In this document: piece by piece, positions 1 to 9,338 of the stretch
Layout of the letters: every line of letters begins with the position of its first letter
How positions within the stretch are numbered: the stretch's first letter is position 1
NCBI GenBank assembly: GCA_039545275.1
Contig: BCHS01000003.1
Span: 1,037,561 to 1,101,560 of the forward strand
Reading direction: 5' to 3'
Length of the DNA stretch: 64,000 nucleotides
Source: Pseudomicrostroma phylloplanum
Lineage: Eukaryota; Basidiomycota; Exobasidiomycetes; Microstromatales
Translations under genes and position numbers: made by a program
Notes under the pieces: model-generated
The model's input: only the letters and a program-made list of their open reading frames with translations
Database searches by the model: none
What the model was told of the DNA's origin: nothing

Positions 1-174
1 TCCAGCAGGAAAGCTCCCCCGGTGTTCACAGAACCATCCTCTCCACGCCTCCCTCCATCTCCTCCCCACCCTGCTTACTCTTCTCCCTCCAGCAGGAAAG
101 CTCCCCCGGTGTTCACAGAACCATCCTCTCCACGCCTCCCTCCATCTCCTCCCCACCCTGCTTACTCTTCTCCC
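1..174. repeat. Perfect 87-bp tandem duplication
   Basis: Bases 1-87 and 88-174 are identical 87-mers, each beginning TCCAGCAGGAAAG. The unit is 29 codons long. On the minus strand the second copy holds the last codons and the TGA (113-115) of the Ser-rich gene, so the first copy lies in its 3' flank. The array may continue left of the window. Confidence 0.95.
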
Positions 175-3013
175 TCTCCTTGCCCTTCTCCTTGTCCCTG
201 TCACCAACACATCCCCTCATAAGCCGGTCAACAGCGCCCGGCGTCAGCTCGCCCGAGCCAGGAAACCCCCTCTTCCGACTAGCGACTGGACTGCCCATCC
301 TGCTTCTTCTGCCAGACCCGCCTCCTGGACCCATCTCGCCACCTGGACTGCCCGTGGCGAGTGGGCCCTCAAAGTCGTCGCGAGAGTTGGCAGCGATGCT
401 CAGCCCAAGACCGCCGGAGCCGTAGCCTGGTCCTGAACCGGAGGACTTGGGAGAAGAGCCCAATAGGGCGCCTCCTGCGCCCAGCCCGAGGCCGATGGGC
501 ATAGGCATGGGAGGACCGCTGACTCGGTGGTAGTGATGTGAGGAAGTGGGCGGGGAGGAGGGCCCGTAGTAGGCCGAGGCCATTGCGGCGGCCATACTGC
601 CGCCGCTGGCCTCGGGACCGACGAGGGGAGTCGAGGGACGGGTGGTGGGACTGCGAGAGAGAGAGGCGGTGCCACTTCCGCTGCCGACGCCTGCAGCAGT
701 TGTAGAAGGGATGCCCCTCGCCGATGGGGGAATGGAGGCCCCAACACTCTTCCGGCCAAAGTAGCCGCCGTCCCGATCCCTGCCTCCCATCGGTGGACTC
801 CTGTTGGCTCCGACTGACGAGCGGTAATACGGATAGCCGCCACCGCCGGTTCCTAGAGGGCTGCCACCGGTCAAACTGCCGGCTGCGACGCTGGGACCAA
901 TTGCATTTGTTGCAGAGGAGGTAGAGGCGAGAGAAGTGGGGACAGCGCTAGAGGACGAGAGGCCGGCCGAGAAGTTGCCGAGTCCACTGAGAGGTAGGCT
1001 CAGCCCTGTCAACGGACTGACTGCCCTTCGCTTGTACACGCTCGACGCATAGGGCTCGAATCTTTCCTCTGGACCGAATTTGCGCTTGGCACGAGCCGAA
1101 GGCGGCAATGGTCCTGGGCTCGAGGAGAGCATGGAGTCAGCGGCATTGCCGGCAACGGCCCCTGCTGAGCCATTTCCAGGCCCGCTTGCAGGGGATGTAC
1201 TGAGCTTGCTGGCATTTCCCTCCCTGTCTGTCTTGCTGTTTCCCGTACGATGGAAGCTGCCGTTATGGACACGGTGGTGATGCCGCTTCTCCAGTGGCAC
1301 AGAGACGGTGCCTGTGGCAGGGCTTGGAGAATTGCGGAAGTCCGTCCAAGCTGAGCCCATGCGCTTGTGTGTTGAGGTGGAAAGGGCTGGAGGTGTCGCG
1401 TCGCCCGTCGGCGTACTCAACTTCGATGCAGACTGACCGATGGCGCTATCAGCGTTGGGATAGGAAGAAGAGCGTTCGTGGCCGCTTGGCTGCGCACCGG
1501 GATGTCGCAGAGCAGGAGCAGGAGGTGTCGAAGCGTAGTTGGTAGCGTCTGCGGTTTTGCTGTTGTCGTCTTCGTCGCCATCCATGCGCGTGTCGGTTCC
1601 ACCTTCCCCGTTAGCAAGCGTTACTGAAGCGTCGCGATGGCGATGGGCAACAGGGTAGGCATCGATCAGATCTGCGTAGTTGTCTCGCAGGAAAGGAGCA
1701 GCAATGTTGGGCTCAATGGGCGGCGAAAGTATCTCTGAACCCTCGGAGGTAGTGTGATCCGACTCGAAGCCAACGTTATCTAGAAGACCGTCCTCCTCTG
1801 GAGCCGCCGATACGGCCTTGCCATCCGACATCGACTCTTCGTCGTCCATGTGGAGAGAATAATCTGACGAAGGAAAGCCTGTCCCTCCGGATACCTTACG
1901 CGGCCCGACGTGAGCGTCAACAAGATGTCGGCCACCCGAGGGGAAGGGACTCGCTTCTCGTTCTCTTCTGTACTCGAGGATCTCAGCTTCGTGGCCCAAC
2001 CTCCTTGTCAGCTTGGCCTCCGATGCGACCTCCGATTCGACGGGGCGAGACTCGTCACGGAGGAGAGACATGACTCGTAAAAGAGGTGGAGCCACAGAGG
2101 CTCGTCGTGCTGTGGCCGCAAATGCCGGAACCGGGTTGTCTGCAGATGACCTCCGCCGCAGAGGCGGGGGAGGAGATGGGGAGGGCTCCATTGATGCAGT
2201 GATGGCGCCCATATCATCTGCCGATGACGTGAGATCAGGTTGAGAAAGGGGAGCAGAAGGACCGGCAACGGACGTGCCTTCGTCACAGTCCGTCATCCTC
2301 ATGTCCATGCCGTCCAGGTCGAAATCGATGTCGATGTCCTCAGCGCCATCCCCCTTGATCTCATGATATGGCGACTCCACAGAGTCTGGCGACACAGGTC
2401 TTCGCGAGGCAGGAGAGCTTTGACGATCTCGTGGTGCGCGTATTCTATTCTGAGAACGAGTCAGCCGAGGTGAAAGGGAAGGATGGCTGCCGCTATTCCT
2501 GCCTGACGAATGCTCAGAGGACCATGTCCTGGTCGTAATAGAGCCGCGCCGCTCGTCTCCTACCGATTCGCCATCTTCCTCTTTGTCTCTGCGACTACTT
2601 CCCGTCAGGCCCACCCGCTGTAGGTTGTCTCTGCGGCGTGCTGCAGACGACGAGCCTCGCCCGACTGGACTCGGTGCTTCTGTGTCGCTATCCTCCTCTT
2701 GCTGTGCACTGACTACGCTCCTAGCAAGGGAGCTTCTGGGTCGGAGAGCATAACCGTATCCCGATGTGAGTATAGGAGGTGCGATGCGAGCTTGCTGTGA
2801 GAGTAGCGAGGGCGAGGCAGCTCTCGGCGAAGGCAAAGCAAAGTCGGAGAGAGAGGTAGTGAAGGCAGGGCGCGAGGGGCGGGGACGACTTCCCGACGAC
2901 TGAGAGGAGGACGAGGCGGAGGAGGAAGCCTCAGAGGGGACCAAGGGCAATGACGGCCTCCTGCCCAGAGAGTGACCGCTATCGGCTGCGGCTGCTGACC
3001 CCGATGGATTCAT
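113..3013 (-). CDS. Ser/Pro/Gly-rich protein of unknown function (966 aa)
   Basis: Single-exon reading frame of 966 codons from an ATG at 3013-3011 to TGA at 115-113. I recognise no catalytic domain. The protein is strongly enriched in Ser, Pro, Gly and Ala, with many SP/TP dipeptides, and looks intrinsically disordered. Ordered-looking islands include an N-terminal stretch with ALRPR and a central basic stretch (RAKRKFGPEERFEPYA followed by KRRAVSP) that resembles short conserved motifs in fungal regulatory proteins. The C terminus is Lys/Glu-rich. It is divergent from the PIP5K gene across 427 bp. The reality of the gene rests on the length of the open frame and its codon bias, not on homology. 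A transcriptional or cell-cycle regulator is possible but not shown. Confidence 0.75.
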   Translation of the reverse strand: MNPSGSAAAADSGHSLGRRPSLPLVPSEASSSASSSSQSSGSRPRPSRPAFTTSLSDFALPSPRAASPSLLSQQARIAPPILTSGYGYALRPRSSLARSVVSAQQEEDSDTEAPSPVGRGSSSAARRRDNLQRVGLTGSSRRDKEEDGESVGDERRGSITTRTWSSEHSSGRNSGSHPSLSPRLTRSQNRIRAPRDRQSSPASRRPVSPDSVESPYHEIKGDGAEDIDIDFDLDGMDMRMTDCDEGTSVAGPSAPLSQPDLTSSADDMGAITASMEPSPSPPPPLRRRSSADNPVPAFAATARRASVAPPLLRVMSLLRDESRPVESEVASEAKLTRRLGHEAEILEYRREREASPFPSGGRHLVDAHVGPRKVSGGTGFPSSDYSLHMDDEESMSDGKAVSAAPEEDGLLDNVGFESDHTTSEGSEILSPPIEPNIAAPFLRDNYADLIDAYPVAHRHRDASVTLANGEGGTDTRMDGDEDDNSKTADATNYASTPPAPALRHPGAQPSGHERSSSYPNADSAIGQSASKLSTPTGDATPPALSTSTHKRMGSAWTDFRNSPSPATGTVSVPLEKRHHHRVHNGSFHRTGNSKTDREGNASKLSTSPASGPGNGSAGAVAGNAADSMLSSSPGPLPPSARAKRKFGPEERFEPYASSVYKRRAVSPLTGLSLPLSGLGNFSAGLSSSSAVPTSLASTSSATNAIGPSVAAGSLTGGSPLGTGGGGYPYYRSSVGANRSPPMGGRDRDGGYFGRKSVGASIPPSARGIPSTTAAGVGSGSGTASLSRSPTTRPSTPLVGPEASGGSMAAAMASAYYGPSSPPTSSHHYHRVSGPPMPMPIGLGLGAGGALLGSSPKSSGSGPGYGSGGLGLSIAANSRDDFEGPLATGSPGGEMGPGGGSGRRSRMGSPVASRKRGFPGSGELTPGAVDRLMRGCVGDRDKEKGKEREKSKQGGEEMEGGVERMVL

Positions 3014-3440
3014 AGCGGCGCAGCTGTCATTGCGAGCCCTCGAGTGGTGCTGGGCTGGCCGAGCTGTACCCGGCGGCAGGGGTGATGGTGCTGGGCGGGA
3101 CCATCGGCATGCCTTACCACCCTGCCTCTATGCCGGCAGCAGGCGGAGGCGGAGCGCCAACCTGCGCGCCAAGGCAGAGGGCGGGCGCCGCCTTTGGCGT
3201 GGGATTCAGCCTCTGCTCCTATCCAACACCCAGCGACGACTCTACTCACCAACTAAGGCTGCTACACGTAAAGACCAGGGTCATAGTCAGCTCCTCATAC
3301 CCCTACGCAACCATCCTCATCACTGCTCACTATACCGATACCACCATCTGGATCTAAGCGGTGGTCATTCGTGGTCCTCGGTCCTTTACCTCCCAGGAAA
3401 GCCCCTCGGCGCTTAAACTTGCAACCGGGGCAATGAAGTG
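3014..3440. promoter_or_regulatory. Divergent promoter region, Ser-rich gene / MSS4
   Basis: 427 bp between two divergent start codons. No other gene is supported. The short minus frame running through it is a shadow. A three-codon upstream ORF (ATG AAG TGA, 3433-3441) sits immediately before the PIP5K start. Confidence 0.5.
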
Positions 3441-6400
3441 ATGTTGGATACAGCAGCCAGCATGACGTCCTCTGCTTTCCATCCTCATGTCAATGCGCCA
3501 TCTTCGAGTACAGCAGAGTCACGCCAGAATGTCCTGATCAGGAATGCAATCGCATCCGACTCTCAGAGGATTCGTGTGCAAGATGAGAGCACCGGAAAGT
3601 CCTATGAGCTACATCTCGGAAAAGGCGCTCCTTACCCAAAACGCTACGGAGGCGACGATCCAGAAGATTATAGCTTCGAACAAGATTCTCCAGCAAGCCC
3701 GCAGAGGCTGGCTCCTCCGCTCACGACGTCTAAGAGCCGGCTGCCGCGGAACACAGCCGGCAACGGCCACGCTCCGTCGGGCTCAAATGCGACGGCATCG
3801 TCTTCGTCTCATCGAGTACTACGGCTGCCCATGATTGTGAGACATCGCGGAAATGGCCAAGCCCTGCCAAACAGTGCCGCACCACGTACGAGCAACGAGA
3901 CGGACCAGCCGCACAGCAACGGGGATGCCAACGGCTCTCTCGCTCAGCCCGAGGTCTCTCCGAGTACAAAAGCTCCGCCGTCGCCTTCGAGTCCTGTACC
4001 AACTCGCAGATCCCGGAGCGGATCATACAAGGGTGCAGAGGCTGCGGATCTGGCGTCATCGCCAGGCGATGCTCAGCTCAAGGAACTCAACAAGAAGTAC
4101 CACGAGTCACTCGCAGCCAACGCAAACTCTAACATCGCCCGTCAAAATAGTGCAGACAGCAGCGGGATCAGTCCTGGCGTGGGTCTTTCGAACGGCAACA
4201 CCAATTCCTCGGCTGTACGCTTGAGTCCGCAGAAGTCCCCTTCGCAGCATCCTCTCACGGCACCCACGCGACATTACCCCATCATGAGCGAGTTGCCGCC
4301 CTCTCCTCCTTTGGAGGAAGAGGACGGAGACAGGACCCGCCGTCTTGCGAACTCTACAGACTCGAACATGCAGCGTCCCCGTCCTGCACAGCAGAAGCCA
4401 GGCTCGCAACTCACCATTGACACAGCAGCCTCGGCGCGAAGGAAATACTCTCGACAAGCCTCGGCTGCTAGCACTTCGACTGCATACATGAGCGCCGAAG
4501 AGGGTGTCTGGTCTCCCGAAGAAGATGCAGATGAGCCTACAACGCCTAGAGCCACAGCGCCCAAGATGAAGATCATGCGATATAGCCCCGAGCCGATGGA
4601 GGTGTCAGAACAGAAAATGCAAGAAGGTGGTAATGACGCCGAGACCTCGGCTGCTACGCCACTGGCAGCCCCAGCTCTGCAAAGAAGTGTCAGCAGCACG
4701 TCGTCCGAAGGCAAACCAAGTCGAGCTAATACCACCTACAACGGTCGCCATTACCTTCACCCTGCTTCAGCTCTACCCGGCGGGCCAAGCTCTCCATCAC
4801 GGCGCGGCAAGCGTGTCGATGGCGCAGCACGACAGCAGCCTTCGAGAAGAAACACAACAGGATCTTCGACCGGTTCGGCGTCTGACTCGGCGCAGCAGCA
4901 GTCCAGCACTGCGGAGAGCGGTCGACGTGGGCCTTCCTTCTCGAGAGGCGCAGGTCCATCGAGTAGTCCTGCTGGACAGACGACGTTCCTGGATAGTCCT
5001 ATTGGCATACCTGCGAGCACATCTGCACCTGGCGCTCGAGCTCTGCGTACTGGTGATGCTGGTTTCGATGAGGAGCTGGCAAAAGCAGAGGCTAATGTCC
5101 GGAAGCGGATTGAGCGGCAGCGACGGGACGAGGAGGAGAAGGCGCTGGCTGCACAGCAGGCAGAGCAGAGCGAGGCCCTGGAGAGGACTCAACTGCAGCG
5201 AGAGAGAGAAAGAGAGAGGGAGAGGGAGAAGGCGGCCGGCGGGGGCGGCGGAGGGGGAGGTCTGCCCGCTCTTATGAGGGCCAAATCCAATTTGACCAAG
5301 CTTGGCGGCGGCCAGACCGCCGGACAGTCGCAAGCTCAGAGGGCGGGAGCTGCCGGTACTGAGGAGGAGAAGCCTATGATCGTTGGCAACATCATCAACG
5401 AGAGTCACGTCAACTACGTCATGATGTACAACATGCTGACAGGTATTCGTATCGGTGTCTCGAGATGCCAGGCCAAGGTGAAAAGGCCTCTGGTAGATGA
5501 GGACTACAAGGCCAGGCACAAGTTCACCTTCGATATCATTGGTAACGAGCTGACACCTTCAGCTAAGTACGACTTCAAGTTCAAAGACTATGCTCCATGG
5601 GTCTTTCGAGAGCTACGCGAGTATTTCCATCTGGATCCCGCGGATTACTTGTTGTCGTTGACGGCCAAGTACATCCTCTCTGAGCTCGGTTCTCCCGGCA
5701 AGTCAGGCTCATTCTTCTACTTCTCGAGAGACTACCGCTTCATCATCAAGACCATCCGGCACAGCGAGCACAAGTTTCTCCTACGCATTCTGAAAGATTA
5801 TCACGAGCACGTCAAAGCCAACCCACATACCCTACTCAGTCGCTTCTACGGCTTGCATCGAGTCAAGCTGCCTCAAGGCCGCAAGATTCACTTTGTCATT
5901 ATGAACAATCTCTTCCCACCGCATCGCGATATCCACGAGACGTATGACCTCAAGGGGTCTTCGTACGGTAGAGAATACCCTGAGGAGAAGGCAAAGACGA
6001 AGAAGGGCGCCACACTGAAAGACATCAATTGGATCCGGCGGAGGCGCGAGCTCGAACTTGGTCCAGAAAAGAAGGCTCTGTTTGCAGCACAACTCGCCAG
6101 TGATGTGGCACTGCTGAAGAAGCTGCGCATTATGGACTACTCATTGCTAATTGGTCTGCACGACATGAGGAGAGGTAATTCGGAGAATCTTCGTCAAGAA
6201 AAGCTCCAGATCGTCCAGCCCGAGGCAGGTACCGTCACGAGTGTTGAAGTCGCAGAGGATATTCCCCGAATAGCAAACGGAGCACTTGCATCTCCTACTT
6301 CGGCAGGTCAAGGCGGTATGAACGCTAGCACCAGCTCTGGAGGCGGTGCACCGATGCTGCAACGCTCTCGACCGTCTCAGCGTAGCCACTCCGCCGACGT

Positions 6401-6992
6401 GGCGCCGGGTCGTCTGCCTCGCAGAGGAAGTAGCGCTACCGTCCTCAGCGAGGGCGAGTATGTCGACGCCGAGACGGGTCTGCCTGCCGCTCCCACTTCG
6501 AGCTCCCTCGCCGCCTCTGTAGCAGCATCAAATTCCAACGGGGCCGCGGTGACCAGTCCACCTGGCAAGCGCCTCTCTGAGCAGAATGTCTTTGCCCTTC
6601 GTGCAGCCGTGCGTCGCAGTGATCCCAAAGCTCTCGGATCCAGCTCTACAGCCCAGCTACCCGCACAAGAGACTTCAGAGCGGCGCCATTTCCTCTTCTA
6701 CCAAGACGAAGGCGGGTTCCGCTCTACGGACGACCACAACGAGCCTGGTCCCTGGATCTACTATCTAGGCATCATCGACCTCTTCACACCTTATTCGAGT
6801 GTGAAGCGCGGTGAGAACTGGTTGAAGCGAATCACAATGGACGGTAGGACCATCTCTGCTGTGCCGCCGAACCAGTATGGGAACCGATTTGTGCAGTTCC
6901 TCACGGCGGTCACGAGGCCGATCAAGTGGAAGGATCTACCGCCTGGATTTGACAAGGTGGAGCCTATGGAGTCGAGTGAGAAGAGCGCTTGA
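3441..6992 (+). CDS. MSS4: Phosphatidylinositol-4-phosphate 5-kinase (Mss4/Its3 family)
   Basis: Makes PI(4,5)P2 from PI4P at the plasma membrane, controlling actin, endocytosis and exocytosis. Single exon, 1183 aa from the ATG at 3441 (the frame also opens at a GTG at 3438). Residues 1 to about 640 are Ser-rich and disordered, then a charged coiled coil with an Arg/Glu run and a poly-Gly patch. The PIPK catalytic domain starts near residue 650. Visible motifs are the G-loop GKSGSFFYF with catalytic Lys in FIIKTI (K770), DLKGS (D836), and IMDYSLLIG (D899). A low-complexity insert of roughly 150 residues separates this from the C-terminal part, IYYLGIIDLFTPYS and the IPP-containing end. The region between them includes the substrate-specifying activation loop (family knowledge). 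The fungal-type insert and long N-terminus are normal for Mss4. An alternative start is the Met at 3462. Confidence 0.96.
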   Translation: MLDTAASMTSSAFHPHVNAPSSSTAESRQNVLIRNAIASDSQRIRVQDESTGKSYELHLGKGAPYPKRYGGDDPEDYSFEQDSPASPQRLAPPLTTSKSRLPRNTAGNGHAPSGSNATASSSSHRVLRLPMIVRHRGNGQALPNSAAPRTSNETDQPHSNGDANGSLAQPEVSPSTKAPPSPSSPVPTRRSRSGSYKGAEAADLASSPGDAQLKELNKKYHESLAANANSNIARQNSADSSGISPGVGLSNGNTNSSAVRLSPQKSPSQHPLTAPTRHYPIMSELPPSPPLEEEDGDRTRRLANSTDSNMQRPRPAQQKPGSQLTIDTAASARRKYSRQASAASTSTAYMSAEEGVWSPEEDADEPTTPRATAPKMKIMRYSPEPMEVSEQKMQEGGNDAETSAATPLAAPALQRSVSSTSSEGKPSRANTTYNGRHYLHPASALPGGPSSPSRRGKRVDGAARQQPSRRNTTGSSTGSASDSAQQQSSTAESGRRGPSFSRGAGPSSSPAGQTTFLDSPIGIPASTSAPGARALRTGDAGFDEELAKAEANVRKRIERQRRDEEEKALAAQQAEQSEALERTQLQREREREREREKAAGGGGGGGGLPALMRAKSNLTKLGGGQTAGQSQAQRAGAAGTEEEKPMIVGNIINESHVNYVMMYNMLTGIRIGVSRCQAKVKRPLVDEDYKARHKFTFDIIGNELTPSAKYDFKFKDYAPWVFRELREYFHLDPADYLLSLTAKYILSELGSPGKSGSFFYFSRDYRFIIKTIRHSEHKFLLRILKDYHEHVKANPHTLLSRFYGLHRVKLPQGRKIHFVIMNNLFPPHRDIHETYDLKGSSYGREYPEEKAKTKKGATLKDINWIRRRRELELGPEKKALFAAQLASDVALLKKLRIMDYSLLIGLHDMRRGNSENLRQEKLQIVQPEAGTVTSVEVAEDIPRIANGALASPTSAGQGGMNASTSSGGGAPMLQRSRPSQRSHSADVAPGRLPRRGSSATVLSEGEYVDAETGLPAAPTSSSLAASVAASNSNGAAVTSPPGKRLSEQNVFALRAAVRRSDPKALGSSSTAQLPAQETSERRHFLFYQDEGGFRSTDDHNEPGPWIYYLGIIDLFTPYSSVKRGENWLKRITMDGRTISAVPPNQYGNRFVQFLTAVTRPIKWKDLPPGFDKVEPMESSEKSA

Positions 6993-7528
6993 GAAGGGAG
7001 GTATTGCGCGAAGAGGCGCTCGGGGATCGCTTGTTGATGACGAGAGCATCAGACGCCTGCCTGGAAAGCGGTCGTGGCAGTAGTCTGACTCGCCTTTCTC
7101 GCTCTGGGCTGCTTCACCTGTATCGAAAGTACCACACCTACCTGTCGCTGGACGACCCTCGGCACAAGAGCACGCCATGCTACACTTTCTTTTTTCCGTG
7201 CCAATTGGAGTACTTTTACCCATTGTTTGTACACACACACACACATCCTAGCCACACTTTCCGAGCAATCAGGCCCGTCCCCTTGCACCATTGTGCTCAA
7301 TCAATCTTGACCCTTTCTATGTTGAACGGATTGATTCTCTCGCATGAGCAGCTTCGCCTGAGCTTGACGTATACAAGGCGATGCCTTCTCGACTTTGTCT
7401 AAAATTTATGGCCCTATGGTATCGAGCTGCCGAATGACTATCTATAGCTCCCCCTACACCACAACTACCCTTTGTTCAGTAGCTAATCGAAGCCACTCCG
7501 CCCTCCTCACTGGCTGCTCTCTCCGCCC
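6993..7528. other. Convergent intergenic region, no gene
   Basis: 536 bp between the stop codons of MSS4 and the UPRT gene. It holds the two 3' flanks and a short (CA)n microsatellite at about 7230-7245. I see no credible ORF or RNA gene. Confidence 0.5.
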
Positions 7529-8307
7529 TTATTGCGTCTCAAATAGGCGATCACCACAGTCTCCTAGTCCCGGAAGGATATACCCTCCCTCCTTTGTAAG
7601 CTGCGCGTCCACCTGTCCCACAAAGATCTTCAATCCAGGGAACGTCTGCGCTACCTCTCTCAACCCTTGCTCACTCGCAAGTACACAGAGCAACTTGACC
7701 TTTTCCACCGGCACGCCCCAATCAACAATCATGTTCACACAGGCAGTGGCAGTCCCGCCTGTTGCGATCAGAGGGTCGAGGATGAGCACCTCGCTGCAGG
7801 TTGGTTGCGCGGGGAGCTTGCTGTAGTACTCTACGGGCTGGAGAGAGACTTTTTCTCGGAAGAGGCCGATGTGTAGGACGGATGTTGAGGTGGGGAGGAG
7901 AGCGAGGGCGGAATTGACCATTCCTAGACCGGCGCGCAGGATGGGGACGATGGCGATGCGATCCTGTGGGGCGTGGGACAGGCGGAAAGATAGGGGTTGG
8001 GGTATCAGTCTTGGCGCCCTCTTGGTTGCACTTGCAAGGTCAGCAGAGCCCAACTCACGGCCATCTCATCTCCCTCAAACTGGCACAGAGGTGCCTTTCC
8101 CGTGACCCTGGTGGTAGGCAAGTTCCTCGTGGCCTCGGTGACCAGAATGGAAGTGATGGAGTCCAGCAGGGAGCGGAAGTCCTTTGCGTGTGTGCTCTCG
8201 AGACGCAGGAGCGACAGGTGATGCGCCAAGAGCGGGTGTCCCACCAAGTTCACATTGGCCGGGAAAGGAGAGGCTGATGTAGAAGGTGTGAGAGTTGAGG
8301 AGCTCAT
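7529..8307 (-). CDS. Uracil phosphoribosyltransferase, bacterial Upp-type
   Basis: Converts uracil and PRPP to UMP (pyrimidine salvage). Two exons: 8307-8059 (83 codons) and 7963-7529, joined over a 95-nt GTGAGT...CACAG intron, phase 0, giving 227 aa. After the join the sequence reads VTGKAPLCQFEGDEMA then DRIAIVPILRAGLG, as in Upp enzymes. Motifs: VPILRAGLGMV, HIGLFREK, QPVEYYSKLP, the PRPP-binding loop DPLIATGGTA, and the uracil-binding C-terminal PGLGDCGDRLFETQ. The length and end match bacterial Upp (about 208 aa) better than Saccharomyces Fur1, which has the motifs CGVSIVRAGE and GDFGDRYY. Some fungi carry Upp-like copies (Urg2/Urc6 of the uracil-catabolism clusters), so this may be the Urg2-type enzyme and not the FUR1 orthologue. 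The start is the only ATG before conserved sequence. Confidence 0.93.
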
Positions 8308-9338
8308 GCTGTGGGAAGGTGGGAGCGAGGCGAGGCGAGGTCAGGTGAGGTGAGGTGCTCCAGTGCTGGAGTGACTAAAGGGGCACGGACGGACACGAGA
8401 TACACACACACACGTACACGGACCAGATAGCAGTGCGGGTCGGACTCTGAATCCCGCTGCCTGTACCTCTTTCCGTATATCCGGACATGCCGAGCGGCGG
8501 ACCTCTAAGCTTAGAACCGGTTGCCCTTGGGGGCTCACGTGGCGGGGACCTTGGCAGCCGTCATTTGCGGGTCGGGCCGAAAGCTCCGATAAAGGAAAGG
8601 AAAAACGACAGAGAGCTCCGTCGTCACGCAGCCCAGGATGGCGAGACTTTGTTGCTCCCCTCGGCCACGTCGGTCACCAAGGAGGCCGACCGACCCCACA
8701 AGGTGCGGTGGGCGGTGGGGTGCAGGCAGCCATGCAAGGGCGAGAGCGGGAGCAAGGCAGGCGAGGTGGCAATAGAGAGATGCATCCGTGGGCCTCGTTG
8801 CATTCGCTTGATTGATGTCAGGTGGGCTCCGTCGCAGCGACTGCATCTTTGCTGCAGCCGGAAGGCTCCCACAGGGTCACTGCCCTCTGGCGCGCCCTCA
8901 CGGCAGAGCACCGCCAAGGACTTACCACCAATAGCTCCCGCCAGATTCGGGCCCAGTCGCAGCCCAGCCGGTACACAAGTCGAGCAGTTCAACCGGAAAA
9001 CTCTCTTCCTCCGCTCTCCCGGCCCGCCCTGCTCGCACCCACCAACCTCCGCCGCACTTACTCGCCTCGGATATGTGCCTTCTTGGGGTACCGGAGGGAA
9101 GCTGCTGAGCACTGGAGAAAGTTACTCTTGTCGTCCTAGACTGCTACACTTGCAGCTGCTTGACCCAACTACGAGTGTCCGCCTCTTTCTTCTTCCTCTT
9201 CTATTTCTTCTTCTATAAACCCCCTCTGTCCTGTCTTTTCCCCGAGACGTCTACCTGTCACCTGTTGTACGCCTCTGCAGCCCCAGTCAGACGTTCATTG
9301 CAGTGCTGTAGCGCTAGCACTCCCCATCCTCATCCATC
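8308..9338. promoter_or_regulatory. Divergent 1-kb promoter region (UPRT / aquaglyceroporin)
   Basis: 1031 bp between two divergent ATGs. It contains a G-rich GAGGTGAGGTGAGGTG patch near 8335-8355, an interrupted CA tract near 8402-8412, and a long pyrimidine-rich stretch (about 9180-9300) just upstream of the aquaglyceroporin ATG, typical of a fungal core promoter and 5' UTR. The open frames here have no start context or homology I trust. Confidence 0.5.

Noticed and set aside
8487..9218. 243-codon plus-strand open frame in the UPRT/aquaglyceroporin promoter
   Set aside because: Low-complexity Arg/Pro/Ser sequence with no domain, no family similarity and overlapping open frames on the other strand. 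Typical of GC-rich promoter DNA.
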